Shown here: positions 56,334 to 64,000 of the stretch, one piece after another | Numbering within the stretch: the stretch's first letter is position 1 | How the letters are laid out: each line of letters starts with the position of its first letter | Source: Veillonella rogosae JCM 15642 | GTDB taxonomy: Bacteria > Bacillota > Negativicutes > Veillonellales > Veillonellaceae | Reading direction: 5' to 3' | Length of the DNA: 64,000 nucleotides | Assembly: GCF_002959775.1 (NCBI RefSeq) | Contig: NZ_PPCX01000010.1 | Span: 1 to 64,000, forward strand | Program-made: the position numbers and the translations under genes | Notes under the pieces: generated by a model | What the model was told of the DNA's origin: nothing | What the model saw: the letters and a program-made list of their open reading frames with translations, nothing else | Databases searched by the model: none

Positions 56334-57155
56334 TTACCCTTGGTTCTTCGGATCCACTACGTCACGTAAAGAGTCAGACCAAAGGTTAAAGATTGCTACT
56401 ACGATAAGGATAGATATACCAGGGAATGCCATGAGCCAAGGACTCGTCTGCAAGTACTGACGACCTTCATTGAGCATAAGGCCCCATTCTGGTGTTGGCG
56501 GCTGAGCACCAAAACCTAGGAAGGATAGACCTGCTACTTCAATCATGATGGCCCCAATATCTAAAGCCCCTGTGGTAATAACGAGAGGCATGATATTAGG
56601 AATAATATGACGTCTAAGAATTGTAGATGTATTAGCACCCATCATGACAGCTGCCGTTACATACTCCTCACCACGCACCTTAAGTGTCATAGAACGTACA
56701 ATACGAGCATATTTTGCCCAACCAACAACAGATAAGGCTAAAATCGTATTCACGATACTACCACCCAAAATACCCGCTATGGCAATTGCCAATACGATAC
56801 CAGGGAAGGATAGCATAATGTCAGTGATACGCATGAGTACCATTTCAACTTTACCGCCAAAATAGCCTGCTGCTGCACCAATGATAGTGCCTACGCTAAC
56901 CATAATGACAACAATGGTAACACCCATGAACAAGGATAATTGTGTACCATAAATGATGCGAGACAATACATCACGGCCTAGTTTATCTGTACCAAACCAA
57001 TGTTGACTACTTGGCGCTTGTAATGCTTGACTCAGATTTGAGGAAAAAGCATCGCCAGGTGCAAGCCAAGGCGCAAAGATAGCAATGAGTACCACAAGAA
57101 GCATTAAGGTGCTATAGAAAGAGAACAATTTATGTTTTTGAATGAATTCTGCCAT
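56334..57155 (-). CDS. ABC transporter permease (DppC/NikC type)
   Basis: 273 residues, six membrane helices. The EAA loop appears as AAVMMGANTSTILRRHIIPN (about 167-186). N-terminal OppC_N-like segment (LMLLVVLIAIFAPWLAPGDA). Its ATG overlaps the dppB-type stop by one base. The 160-base gap before binding protein copy 2 has no gene. Confidence 0.94.
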   Translation of the reverse strand: MAEFIQKHKLFSFYSTLMLLVVLIAIFAPWLAPGDAFSSNLSQALQAPSSQHWFGTDKLGRDVLSRIIYGTQLSLFMGVTIVVIMVSVGTIIGAAAGYFGGKVEMVLMRITDIMLSFPGIVLAIAIAGILGGSIVNTILALSVVGWAKYARIVRSMTLKVRGEEYVTAAVMMGANTSTILRRHIIPNIMPLVITTGALDIGAIMIEVAGLSFLGFGAQPPTPEWGLMLNEGRQYLQTSPWLMAFPGISILIVVAIFNLWSDSLRDVVDPKNQG

Positions 57156-58093
57156 TATGCTCTCTCCCGTTTCAATCTAGGGTCTAATAGTACATATGAC
57201 GCATCAATTAATGCATTGATACACATATAGGCTAAGGCAACCCACAATACAAAGCCTTCAATCAATGGATAGTCGCGCATGGTAATAGCGTAAACTGCCA
57301 TGTTCCCTAGGCCAGGCCAAGAGAATACCATTTCTACAACTGCTACACCACCTAATAGCCAGCCCATGACAACACCAAGAATAGTGATGAGCGGCAAGAC
57401 GGCATTTGGCAAAATATGACCAAATAAAATCTTCATCTCACTGACACCACGAGCACGAGCACCGATAACGTAATCCTTTTCCATTTCTTCAAGGATAACA
57501 AGACGAACTTGGCGCATATACTTAGAACCAATTACGACAGCTAATGTAGCAGCTGGCAAAATTACACCTATTGGCGTTATACGAGATGTAGCAATTGGTA
57601 CAAGACCTAGTTTAAGACCGAAGATATAAATAAGTACAAGACCTAACCAAAATGATGGCATAGATACGCCTACAAAGGATAAAGATCTCAACACATAGTC
57701 TACCCATTTATTACGATTTAAGGCGCTTATAATCCCTGCTGGCAATGCATAAAGCAGAGTAAATACTAAAGCAGTACCTGCTAACATTACTGTCCCTGGT
57801 AAAGCCTCCAACATACGATCTACTACTGGCTTTTTAGCAGAGTAACTCATCCCTAAATCACCTTGTGCAGCATTCACAACCCAGTTTGCATATTGCACTA
57901 TAAACGGTTTATCTAACCCAAGCTGAGCCCGAGTCTCATCGATGAGCTCCTGAGACACGATAGTGTCTGCCGTTTCTAGTAGCATCGTTACTGGATCGCC
58001 TGGTGCTAAATAGGTGAGACAAAATGTTAAAAATGTGATGCCAAACAAGGTTACAATAAATTGCCCCAACTGTTTGACAAAGCGTTTGCCCAT
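57155..58093 (-). CDS. ABC transporter permease (DppB/NikB type)
   Basis: 312 residues, six membrane helices; GAGG-type site (GGAGGCGCC) before the ATG. N-terminal QLGQFIVTLFGITFLTFCLT and PGDPV are family hallmarks; the EAA loop is GARARGVSEMKILFGHILPN (about 203-222). First gene of the operon, read from the cobalamin riboswitch. Confidence 0.94.
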   Translation of the reverse strand: MGKRFVKQLGQFIVTLFGITFLTFCLTYLAPGDPVTMLLETADTIVSQELIDETRAQLGLDKPFIVQYANWVVNAAQGDLGMSYSAKKPVVDRMLEALPGTVMLAGTALVFTLLYALPAGIISALNRNKWVDYVLRSLSFVGVSMPSFWLGLVLIYIFGLKLGLVPIATSRITPIGVILPAATLAVVIGSKYMRQVRLVILEEMEKDYVIGARARGVSEMKILFGHILPNAVLPLITILGVVMGWLLGGVAVVEMVFSWPGLGNMAVYAITMRDYPLIEGFVLWVALAYMCINALIDASYVLLDPRLKRERA

Positions 58094-58212
58094 AGGCGCC
58101 TCCTAAACTCTCTAAACACTAACAACAAATCAAACGAACAACTAATGTTACCCTCTGCTTAACGCAGCAGTAATACGCCAAAACAAAGGAAAATAAGTCA
58201 CCTGAGAAACTC

Positions 58213-58238
58213 AAAAAGGTTAGTCGCCTGACTAACCT
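58213..58238 (-). terminator. Riboswitch terminator before the ABC operon
   Basis: AGGTTAGTC/GACTAACCT (58217-58225, 58230-58238) with a 4-base loop is followed by TTTTTGAG on the minus strand. It sits between the cobalamin aptamer and the first gene and is the likely expression platform. Confidence 0.88.
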
Positions 58239-58261
58239 AAATTAAGCACAGTATATGCTAC

Positions 58262-58440
58262 CATGCATTTAGAGCAGGCTTTCTGACTCAGATTCATCGC
58301 AACATTTCGGCCTTCCCAGTTTCCCAGTGACCCTATAATGAAACCTTGCTCCTCATTACAGCTATTTGCATAGTATGAGATTTACACCCATTTTCCTCTT
58401 TTACGCTCGGTGAATACCGACACTCATTAGTTCATTCATT
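58262..58440 (-). promoter_or_regulatory. Cobalamin riboswitch
   Basis: On the minus strand the conserved aptamer pieces appear in order: GTGTCGGTATTCACCGAGC, AAAAGAGGAAAATGGGTG (the G-A-G-GAA-GGTG element), GTCACTGGG, GGGAAGGCCG and the B12 box-like GATGAATCTGAGTCAGAAA before GCCTGC. The downstream terminator indicates transcriptional repression by adenosyl- or hydroxocobalamin. It controls the ABC importer, and cobalamin feedback on a metal importer points to cobalt. Confidence 0.93.
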
Positions 58441-58487
58441 TTTATCGATTATAAATATACTATATTAATATCCTATTTACAATACGC

Positions 58488-58504
58488 ATACCCCTTATGG
58501 GTAT
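58488..58504. promoter_or_regulatory. CsoR/RcnR-like operator upstream of the riboswitch
   Basis: ATACCC-N5-GGGTAT, an imperfect copy of the palindrome at 52775-52792, about 50 bases upstream of the aptamer where the promoter should be. A TTGAAA (58527-58532 region) lies upstream but no clear -10. The remaining AT-rich stretch 58505-58781 shows no gene. Confidence 0.55.
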
Positions 58505-58781
58505 ATGTACATCGTAGATTTTCAATATAATTTTTATACTAATAAAAATTATCGATTACTGATTAAGTCTCTATTTATGTATAAACCTATACAAATCACT
58601 TTATATATGTGACTTTTTACCGTATTAACTGTATGCAACTGTATATATATTAATTATTATTATAATGGTAATTTTCTCATGAATTTTTTTTATACATACC
58701 GAAAAAACTTTTAATCACTTTAGCAACTATCAATTATTTATAATTAATAAAACCATAATTAATAAGTTTGATTAATATACC

Positions 58782-58813
58782 AAAAAGAGGCTGTTACTAA
58801 GTAACAGCCTCTT
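58782..58813 (-). terminator. potE terminator
   Basis: The stem AAGAGGCTGTTACT/AGTAACAGCCTCTT (58785-58798, 58800-58813) has a T-run on the minus strand, 20 bases after the potE stop. Confidence 0.88.
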
Positions 58814-58833
58814 ATAAGACGAGAGATATTCAG

Positions 58834-60165
58834 TTAATCGATACTTTGTTGTAAGCGGTGCGCTCTGCGTGTATCCCACGCTTTACGCAAAACATAGATC
58901 ACGAAACCGATGCTTACCGCTACTGCACTACCTACCATAGCATCAAAGCCACATGCGTAGATTGCATATAAACAGTAGATAACACCTGCGCCGAATACGT
59001 AGTTGGAACGTTTAATGCGGCTTTCAGCTACACCAGCCATACGCATCATTGTAGGTACTGCCAAGATGCACAATACATACGGTACTACGTTAGTTACAAC
59101 AGCTAAGTTTACTAAGATTTCAAATTGCTCACGCAAGGAGTCGCTTGCAGTGAACAAAGTAAGTAATGTTTCAACAGCGAGTAAAATGAATACGCCACGA
59201 ACAGGAGCGTCTTTGCTATTTACACGAGCGAATACTTTAGGGAAGTAACCGTGTTCCGCTGCGCTTTTGAATACGCGAGACAATGTGAATTGCCAGCAAA
59301 GTAAAGCGCCAAAGCAAGAAATAACCATAGCAGCCATAACGATGTTTGCAATTGTATCATTGAACATGTATACGAATGTCAAACCGAATGGTGCGTTAGA
59401 ATTTAATAAGTCAACGTTAGGAACGATACCGGCCATAACGTTTGTGGACAAGATGTAAACCACCGCCACTGCTAATGTACCTGCTACAGTTGCAATAGGT
59501 ACGTTTCTCTTTGGATTCTCAACAGCATCAGCATTAGCCGCTGCGGATTCAAACCCTAGGAAGCCCCATAATGTTAGGGAAATAGATTGTTTTACCGCAT
59601 CGTAAAGCGGAAGATCATTTGGGTTCCATGCCGCCCAATAGATAGACGGATCAAACCAATACCAGCCGATTGTACCGATTAAAAGAACCGGAACGATAGA
59701 GCCCCAAATAGTCATGTTGCTGAGTCGACCTGTGAAGCGATTGCCTCGGAAGTTCAAAATCGCTGCAAACCACAAGAGCACAATTGTTACTTGGCTTGTT
59801 TGTGTAGCATTAAGGTCAACACCAAAGAAAGCTGCGCCATAACCTACGGCAGAAACCGCGATGGCGATATTAGCAATGATGAGAGATATGCTGTAAGCAT
59901 AGCTCGCCATAAAATGTCCAGTTTTACCGAAGCGGTGTTCTGCATAACCGCCCATGCCCCCTTTATTTTGGGAGAACATACCCGCTTGAGCAAAAATATA
60001 CGCTAGTAAAAGCGCACCCACAGCTGTCACGAGCCAAGATAAAACTGAAATAGTACCAACTTGAGCCAAATTAGTTGGTAACATAATGATCCCAGCTCCT
60101 AGCATATTGGCTGCTACCATTGTGGTTAGCTGGAATACAGACATTTTTTTAGCGGTCGTTTTCAT
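58834..60165 (-). CDS. potE: Putrescine-ornithine antiporter PotE (APC family)
   Basis: 443 residues, about twelve membrane helices, AAGGGG before the ATG. Very close in pattern to E. coli PotE: NMLGAGIIMLPTNLAQVGTI, SWLVTAVGALLLAY, GGMGGYAEHRFGK, LTLWGFLGFESA, STNVMAGIVPNVDL and NLAVVTNVVPYVLC. Exchanges putrescine for ornithine, or takes up putrescine. No ornithine decarboxylase gene is adjacent. argGH follow upstream on the same strand, so ornithine/arginine metabolism is a shared theme. Confidence 0.93.
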   Translation of the reverse strand: MKTTAKKMSVFQLTTMVAANMLGAGIIMLPTNLAQVGTISVLSWLVTAVGALLLAYIFAQAGMFSQNKGGMGGYAEHRFGKTGHFMASYAYSISLIIANIAIAVSAVGYGAAFFGVDLNATQTSQVTIVLLWFAAILNFRGNRFTGRLSNMTIWGSIVPVLLIGTIGWYWFDPSIYWAAWNPNDLPLYDAVKQSISLTLWGFLGFESAAANADAVENPKRNVPIATVAGTLAVAVVYILSTNVMAGIVPNVDLLNSNAPFGLTFVYMFNDTIANIVMAAMVISCFGALLCWQFTLSRVFKSAAEHGYFPKVFARVNSKDAPVRGVFILLAVETLLTLFTASDSLREQFEILVNLAVVTNVVPYVLCILAVPTMMRMAGVAESRIKRSNYVFGAGVIYCLYAIYACGFDAMVGSAVAVSIGFVIYVLRKAWDTRRAHRLQQSID

Positions 60166-60613
60166 GTATCAATCCCCTTTCATAAGGTGAATTTTTTCTC
60201 GTCCATAATTCACTTAAATATAATATACCGCTAAGTAAATCCAGTTCGTGCTGTGATGGGCTTGAATGTGGATTTACCGTTGTTATTCTTATTACGAATT
60301 ACATAATAACACCTATGAAACCAAAATGAAAGTACTTTATTGGCGGACAAGCCATATTACACGAATTGAATAAATTATAGTTAATTTATCATCTAAAACG
60401 AACAGAACTCATTTTAACAATGACAAGGTATGTTTTTACCCTATTTTATTCTGTGTATATATGTAATTTTTCCTATCTATCACGGTTATAGTGTCCTAGT
60501 ACAAGACTATTATTTTCTCACAGTCCACTGTATACGTACGCAAATTTATATTTTTTTAATAGTACATTATCAATTAGAAAAGCCTTTTTATAGGTATTAC
60601 CTGGCTTTTAAAC
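60166..60613. other. AT-rich gene-free gap between potE and the argH terminator
   Basis: About 450 bases with no supported gene. It should hold the potE promoter near its 3' side, but no clear -35/-10 pair was found. Short open frames here have no ribosome site or family resemblance. Confidence 0.55.
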
Positions 60614-60686
60614 GAAAAAAATCGATATACACATGAGCTTTGAGCTCTATATAGAGCTTCTAAAACAGACTTATATGTATATCGAT
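60614..60686 (-). terminator. Nested terminator of argGH
   Basis: An outer stem (ATGTATATCGAT at 60675-60686 with ATCGATATACACAT at 60621-60634) encloses a perfect 16-base palindrome AGCTCTATATAGAGCT (60643-60658). The outer stem ends in seven T on the minus strand. The two-level structure is unusual for a simple terminator. Confidence 0.78.
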
Positions 60687-60722
60687 CTTAAGTTTTCAAT
60701 AGAAAGTTAAAATGTAAAACAC

Positions 60723-62150
60723 TTATTCTTGTGCAGATTCAACAATTGCTTTCCATTCTGCAATTTGTTTTTCTTCTTCGGAGATAAGGGCTTTACCATT
60801 GTTACGTTGTCTTTCAACACATTCTGGAGCGGTACCAGAGTAGTTGTTACGACCTGCTACGCAAGCTTCGATGGAGATAGCATCAAGGATATCTGCATCA
60901 AAATGATGTGAGATAGCTTTGAAATCCTCAACGGATAAATCAAGCAATACGCAACCTTTTTCAATACAATGATGTACAGCATTACCTACGATTTCGTGAG
61001 CTTCACGGAATGGAACGCCTTTTTTCGCAAGGTAATCTGCCATGTCCGTAGCATTAGAGAAGTCATCATCGAGGACAGCTTTCATATGCGCCCCATTGAC
61101 CTTCATACCGCGAATCATTGCCGCATTGATGGACAAGGCAAAGTGTACTGTATCGATAGCATCAAAAATACCCTCTTTATCCTCTTGCATATCTTTATTG
61201 TAGGTAAGTGGCAAGCCTTTTAAGGTAGTTAAAAGACCCAGTAAGTGACCATAGGTGCGACCAGTTTTACCACGAACGAGTTCACATACGTCAGGATTTT
61301 TCTTTTGTGGCATAATGCTAGAGCCTGTGCAATGAGCATCATCAAGTTCAATAAAATTAAACTCATTGGTAGACCACAAAATCAACTCTTCACTAAGACG
61401 GCTCAAATGCATCATCACAAGAGATGCAAAGGATAAGAACTCAACCACGTAGTCACGATCGGATACAGCATCCATACTATTTTCGTAAATACGAGAGAAG
61501 CCGAGTAGCTTTTGTGTATAGGTTTGATCAATACCGTACGTAGAACCAGCTAATGCACCTGCACCAAGTGGCATAATATCTGCATGCTTAAATACCATCA
61601 ACAAACGATCAAAGTCGCGTTCCAACATAGAGAAGTATGCCATCATATGATGACCAAACAATACAGGTTGTGCCCGTTGTAAATGCGTATAGCCGGGCAT
61701 GATAACATCGCTGTATTTTTCAGCAGTTTCAATGAGGGCTTTTTGCATATCTACGATGAGCTCGCCCATTTCTACAACGGCTTTACGCACGTACATATGT
61801 AAATCTACTGCACATTGGTCATTACGGCTACGACCTGTATGTAATCGGCCACCTGCTTCGCCAATATCATCGGTTAAGCGCTTTTCAATATTCATATGAA
61901 TATCTTCAAGAGCCACGGAGAATGGGAACTCACCTTTATCGATTTGGTCTTTAATCTTTGTTAAGCCCTCAACAATAGCGTCCCGATCTGCGTCGGAGAT
62001 AATATTTTGTTTTGCCAGCATTGTTGCATGTGCTTTACTACCTGCAATATCTTCGGCGTACATCCGCGCATCAAAAGCGATAGAGGATGTAAAATCCTCT
62101 ACCGCTTTATCAGTGCCTTTTGTGAAACGCCCGCCCCACAATTTAGCCAT
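60723..62150 (-). CDS. argH: Argininosuccinate lyase
   Basis: 475 residues. Last step of arginine synthesis, giving arginine and fumarate. Opens [20 protein letters not shown]; the fumarase/ASL signature [11 protein letters not shown] is at about 277-287, the acid-base region HTGRSRNDQ near 107, and [11 protein letters not shown] near 157. Start overlaps the argG stop by one base (TAATG). The C-terminal tail is slightly longer than in many homologues. Confidence 0.97.
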   Translation of the reverse strand: MAKLWGGRFTKGTDKAVEDFTSSIAFDARMYAEDIAGSKAHATMLAKQNIISDADRDAIVEGLTKIKDQIDKGEFPFSVALEDIHMNIEKRLTDDIGEAGGRLHTGRSRNDQCAVDLHMYVRKAVVEMGELIVDMQKALIETAEKYSDVIMPGYTHLQRAQPVLFGHHMMAYFSMLERDFDRLLMVFKHADIMPLGAGALAGSTYGIDQTYTQKLLGFSRIYENSMDAVSDRDYVVEFLSFASLVMMHLSRLSEELILWSTNEFNFIELDDAHCTGSSIMPQKKNPDVCELVRGKTGRTYGHLLGLLTTLKGLPLTYNKDMQEDKEGIFDAIDTVHFALSINAAMIRGMKVNGAHMKAVLDDDFSNATDMADYLAKKGVPFREAHEIVGNAVHHCIEKGCVLLDLSVEDFKAISHHFDADILDAISIEACVAGRNNYSGTAPECVERQRNNGKALISEEEKQIAEWKAIVESAQE

Positions 62151-63361
62151 TATTTACCTGCCTTTTCTTTCATCAATGCATTAATTTTGAGAGGTAAACC
62201 GAACAAGTTGATGAAACCAGCCGCATCAGCTTGGTTGTATACATCATCTTCTTCGAATGTTACGAAATCTTCGCTGTACAAGGAGTATGGAGATGTAGCA
62301 CCAGCAGAAATGATGTTGCCTTTGTACAATTTAAGTTTTACATCGCCAGTTACAGTTTTTTGAGTTTCATCAACGAACGCTTGCAAAGCATACATCAATG
62401 GTGCAAACCACATGCCATCGTATACGAGTTCAGCATATTTGTTAGCAATAAGTTCTTTGTAGTGGTATGTAGCTCTGTCGAGGCAAAGGTATTCAAGTTC
62501 TCTGTGAGCATACATGATGATGGATCCACCTGGGTTTTCATAAACGCCACGGGATTTCATGCCTACTAATCTATTTTCAACGATATCTACAACGCCTACG
62601 CCATGGTGTGCACCGATTTCGTTGAGTTTTTCTAACAATTGTAAGGGAGTACCTTCTTGGCCATCTACCGCTACAGGTACGCCATCTTTGAAGGATACAG
62701 TTACATAACCAGCTTCATCTGGAGCTTGCTCAGGAGTATGTGTTACCAAGTACACATCATCTTTAGGAGCATTTGCTGGGTTTTCAAGATCGCCGCCTTC
62801 ATGGGACAAATGCCATACGTTTTGATCCATGGAGTACGGATGTTTTTTAGTAGCTACTACTGGAATGTCGTGCTTAGCAGCATACTCCATGCAGTCAGTT
62901 CTAGATTTCAAATCCCACTCTCTCCAAGGAGCGATAATTTTCATATTAGGAGCCAATGCTTTGATGGCGAGTTCAAAACGAACTTGGTCATTACCTTTAC
63001 CTGTCGCACCGTGAGCAATAGCATCAGCACCTTCTTTTTCGGCAATATCTACGAGGATTTTACCAATCAAAGGTCTAGCGAAGGATGTACCTAATAAATA
63101 TTTACCTTCGTAAACGGCACCCGCTTTTACTGTAGGCCACACATAGTCTTTTACGAACTCTTCTTTAGCATCCACGATGTACGCTTTAGACGCACCAGAT
63201 TTGATCGCTTTTTTCTCAACTGCATCATAATCCTCAGGTTGGCCCAAGTCTACGCATACGGCGATAACTTCAGAACCATAATTTTCTTTTAACCAAGGAA
63301 TGATAACGGATGTGTCCAAACCGCCAGAATATGCGAGTACTACTTTATTTGCTTTACCCAT
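62150..63361 (-). CDS. argG: Argininosuccinate synthase
   Basis: 403 residues, GAGG before the ATG. Joins citrulline and aspartate using ATP. N-terminal PP-loop [11 protein letters not shown] (about 9-19), [13 protein letters not shown] (about 116-128), and [12 protein letters not shown] are diagnostic. First gene of argGH; a possible half ARG-box (TTGAATAAAAAT on the minus strand near 63512-63524) lies upstream, too weak to call. Confidence 0.97.
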   Translation of the reverse strand: MGKANKVVLAYSGGLDTSVIIPWLKENYGSEVIAVCVDLGQPEDYDAVEKKAIKSGASKAYIVDAKEEFVKDYVWPTVKAGAVYEGKYLLGTSFARPLIGKILVDIAEKEGADAIAHGATGKGNDQVRFELAIKALAPNMKIIAPWREWDLKSRTDCMEYAAKHDIPVVATKKHPYSMDQNVWHLSHEGGDLENPANAPKDDVYLVTHTPEQAPDEAGYVTVSFKDGVPVAVDGQEGTPLQLLEKLNEIGAHHGVGVVDIVENRLVGMKSRGVYENPGGSIIMYAHRELEYLCLDRATYHYKELIANKYAELVYDGMWFAPLMYALQAFVDETQKTVTGDVKLKLYKGNIISAGATSPYSLYSEDFVTFEEDDVYNQADAAGFINLFGLPLKINALMKEKAGK

Positions 63362-63574
63362 GATAACACCTCATAAACTACTATCTATTTATACTCATAT
63401 AATCAATATTATATCAGATCATTGTGAAAGCACCGTGGTTGTATCTGCTACCAACGGTCACCTTCTCCTTCTGACAAAAAATAGTATACACCTGTATAAT
63501 TATAAATGCAAGTATTATTTTTATTCAATATAATAATATACTTCGGAACGTAACTATCTTTTCAAGGTATTATG

Positions 63575-64000
63575 TCATTCGTTTAAATACTCAACAATAG
63601 GTATATTATTTAATTTTTCTATATCAAGAGCTTTACGAGTTCGAATCATTTTATCTATCAATAAACTAAATATTTCTTGATCCATACGGTTGAAATCAGA
63701 AAAATTATTCAAAAACAGAATGTTGACAGTATGATTATCTAACAAATCTTTATCTTTTACTCTTTCTTTTTCTAATACATCTAATAAATAATTATCAAAT
63801 CCATCACTTTTAGGCACTTTAGAAAAGTTAGATATTAATAGCTTAGAGGTATACAATTTATATACTTGATTAGTTTCTAAATCAATTTTTCCAATAGTTC
63901 CAAAATCAACAAAATATAGTGCTTTGTTTTGAATACTAAACTCTCTATAATGACCTATTAACGCACCATTATCTAACTTAAGAATTTTATGTTGTAACGC
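63575..64000 (-). CDS. Partial protein of unknown function (5' end outside window)
   Basis: The frame is open from the window edge to the TAA ending at 63575, 141 codons. It begins in mid-protein (ALQHKILKLDNGALIGHYRE) with a beta-rich part (KALYFVDFGTIGKIDLETNQ), followed by a helical part with many Asp/Asn/Lys (KDKDLLDNHTVNILFLNNFS, IDKMIRTRKALDIEKLNNIP). AT-rich codon use. No family recognised. The gap 63362-63574 contains the argG promoter region and no gene. Confidence 0.6.
   Translation of the reverse strand, partial: ALQHKILKLDNGALIGHYREFSIQNKALYFVDFGTIGKIDLETNQVYKLYTSKLLISNFSKVPKSDGFDNYLLDVLEKERVKDKDLLDNHTVNILFLNNFSDFNRMDQEIFSLLIDKMIRTRKALDIEKLNNIPIVEYLNE

Noticed and set aside
63512-63524. 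ARG box upstream of argG
   Set aside because: Only one half-site resembles the consensus in AT-rich sequence.

Overview
The window looks like a chromosomal segment of an AT-rich, anaerobic, diderm Firmicute of the class Negativicutes, most likely Veillonella. This is an inference from gene content and protein style, not from a database search. Supporting content: an iron-sulfur fumarase and two-subunit serine dehydratase, a hybrid-cluster protein, a cobalamin riboswitch, PotE, and queuosine salvage through QueT. No phage and no CRISPR array is visible. Most genes are on the minus strand.

1-11050 (minus): the end of tuf; a five-tRNA operon (Thr-Tyr-fMet-Thr-Met) with a consensus promoter; an orphan BrxF-like P-loop ATPase; an exported protein; hypB-hypA-folD; a class B PBP with a PASTA domain; cca; and sdaAB-sdaAA. 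11050-11730 is non-coding and holds four copies of a ~48 bp repeat plus a long hairpin. 11731-18495 carries hcp facing a Crp/Fnr regulator, a membrane-anchored protein of unknown role, a YwlG-family gene and the two fumarase subunits.

19191-23373: a plus-strand tRNA operon (Asn-Glu-Val), then a complete IS256/IS1249-type element, an exported-protein gene and a complete IS3-family element. The first IS sits in what looks like the promoter of the exported gene. The second splits the loop of the terminator that once separated this gene from atpC.

23377-34313 (minus): ACT-domain gene, PFL-family gene, wecA, wecB, atpZ, atpI and the full F1Fo ATP synthase set atpBEFHAGDC. 34428-42379: pgm, a YitT-family gene, ispE-gntR, an alanine/glycine:cation symporter and glutamate dehydrogenase, the last preceded by phased direct repeats.

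42477-49780 (minus): queT under a preQ1-like riboswitch, a strong candidate structured RNA, queC, xth, a small membrane protein, a sulfurtransferase, and a Nudix hydrolase paired with a PLD-nuclease/SF2-helicase/DUF3427 protein. 50096-51031 is a DUF3829-like gene. 51074-58504 is a nickel/peptide-type ABC importer with two paralogous binding proteins, controlled by a cobalamin riboswitch with a terminator and by two CsoR/RcnR-like palindromes; cobalt (or nickel) uptake is the best reading. 58834-64000: potE, argH-argG, and a partial gene of unknown function at the edge.
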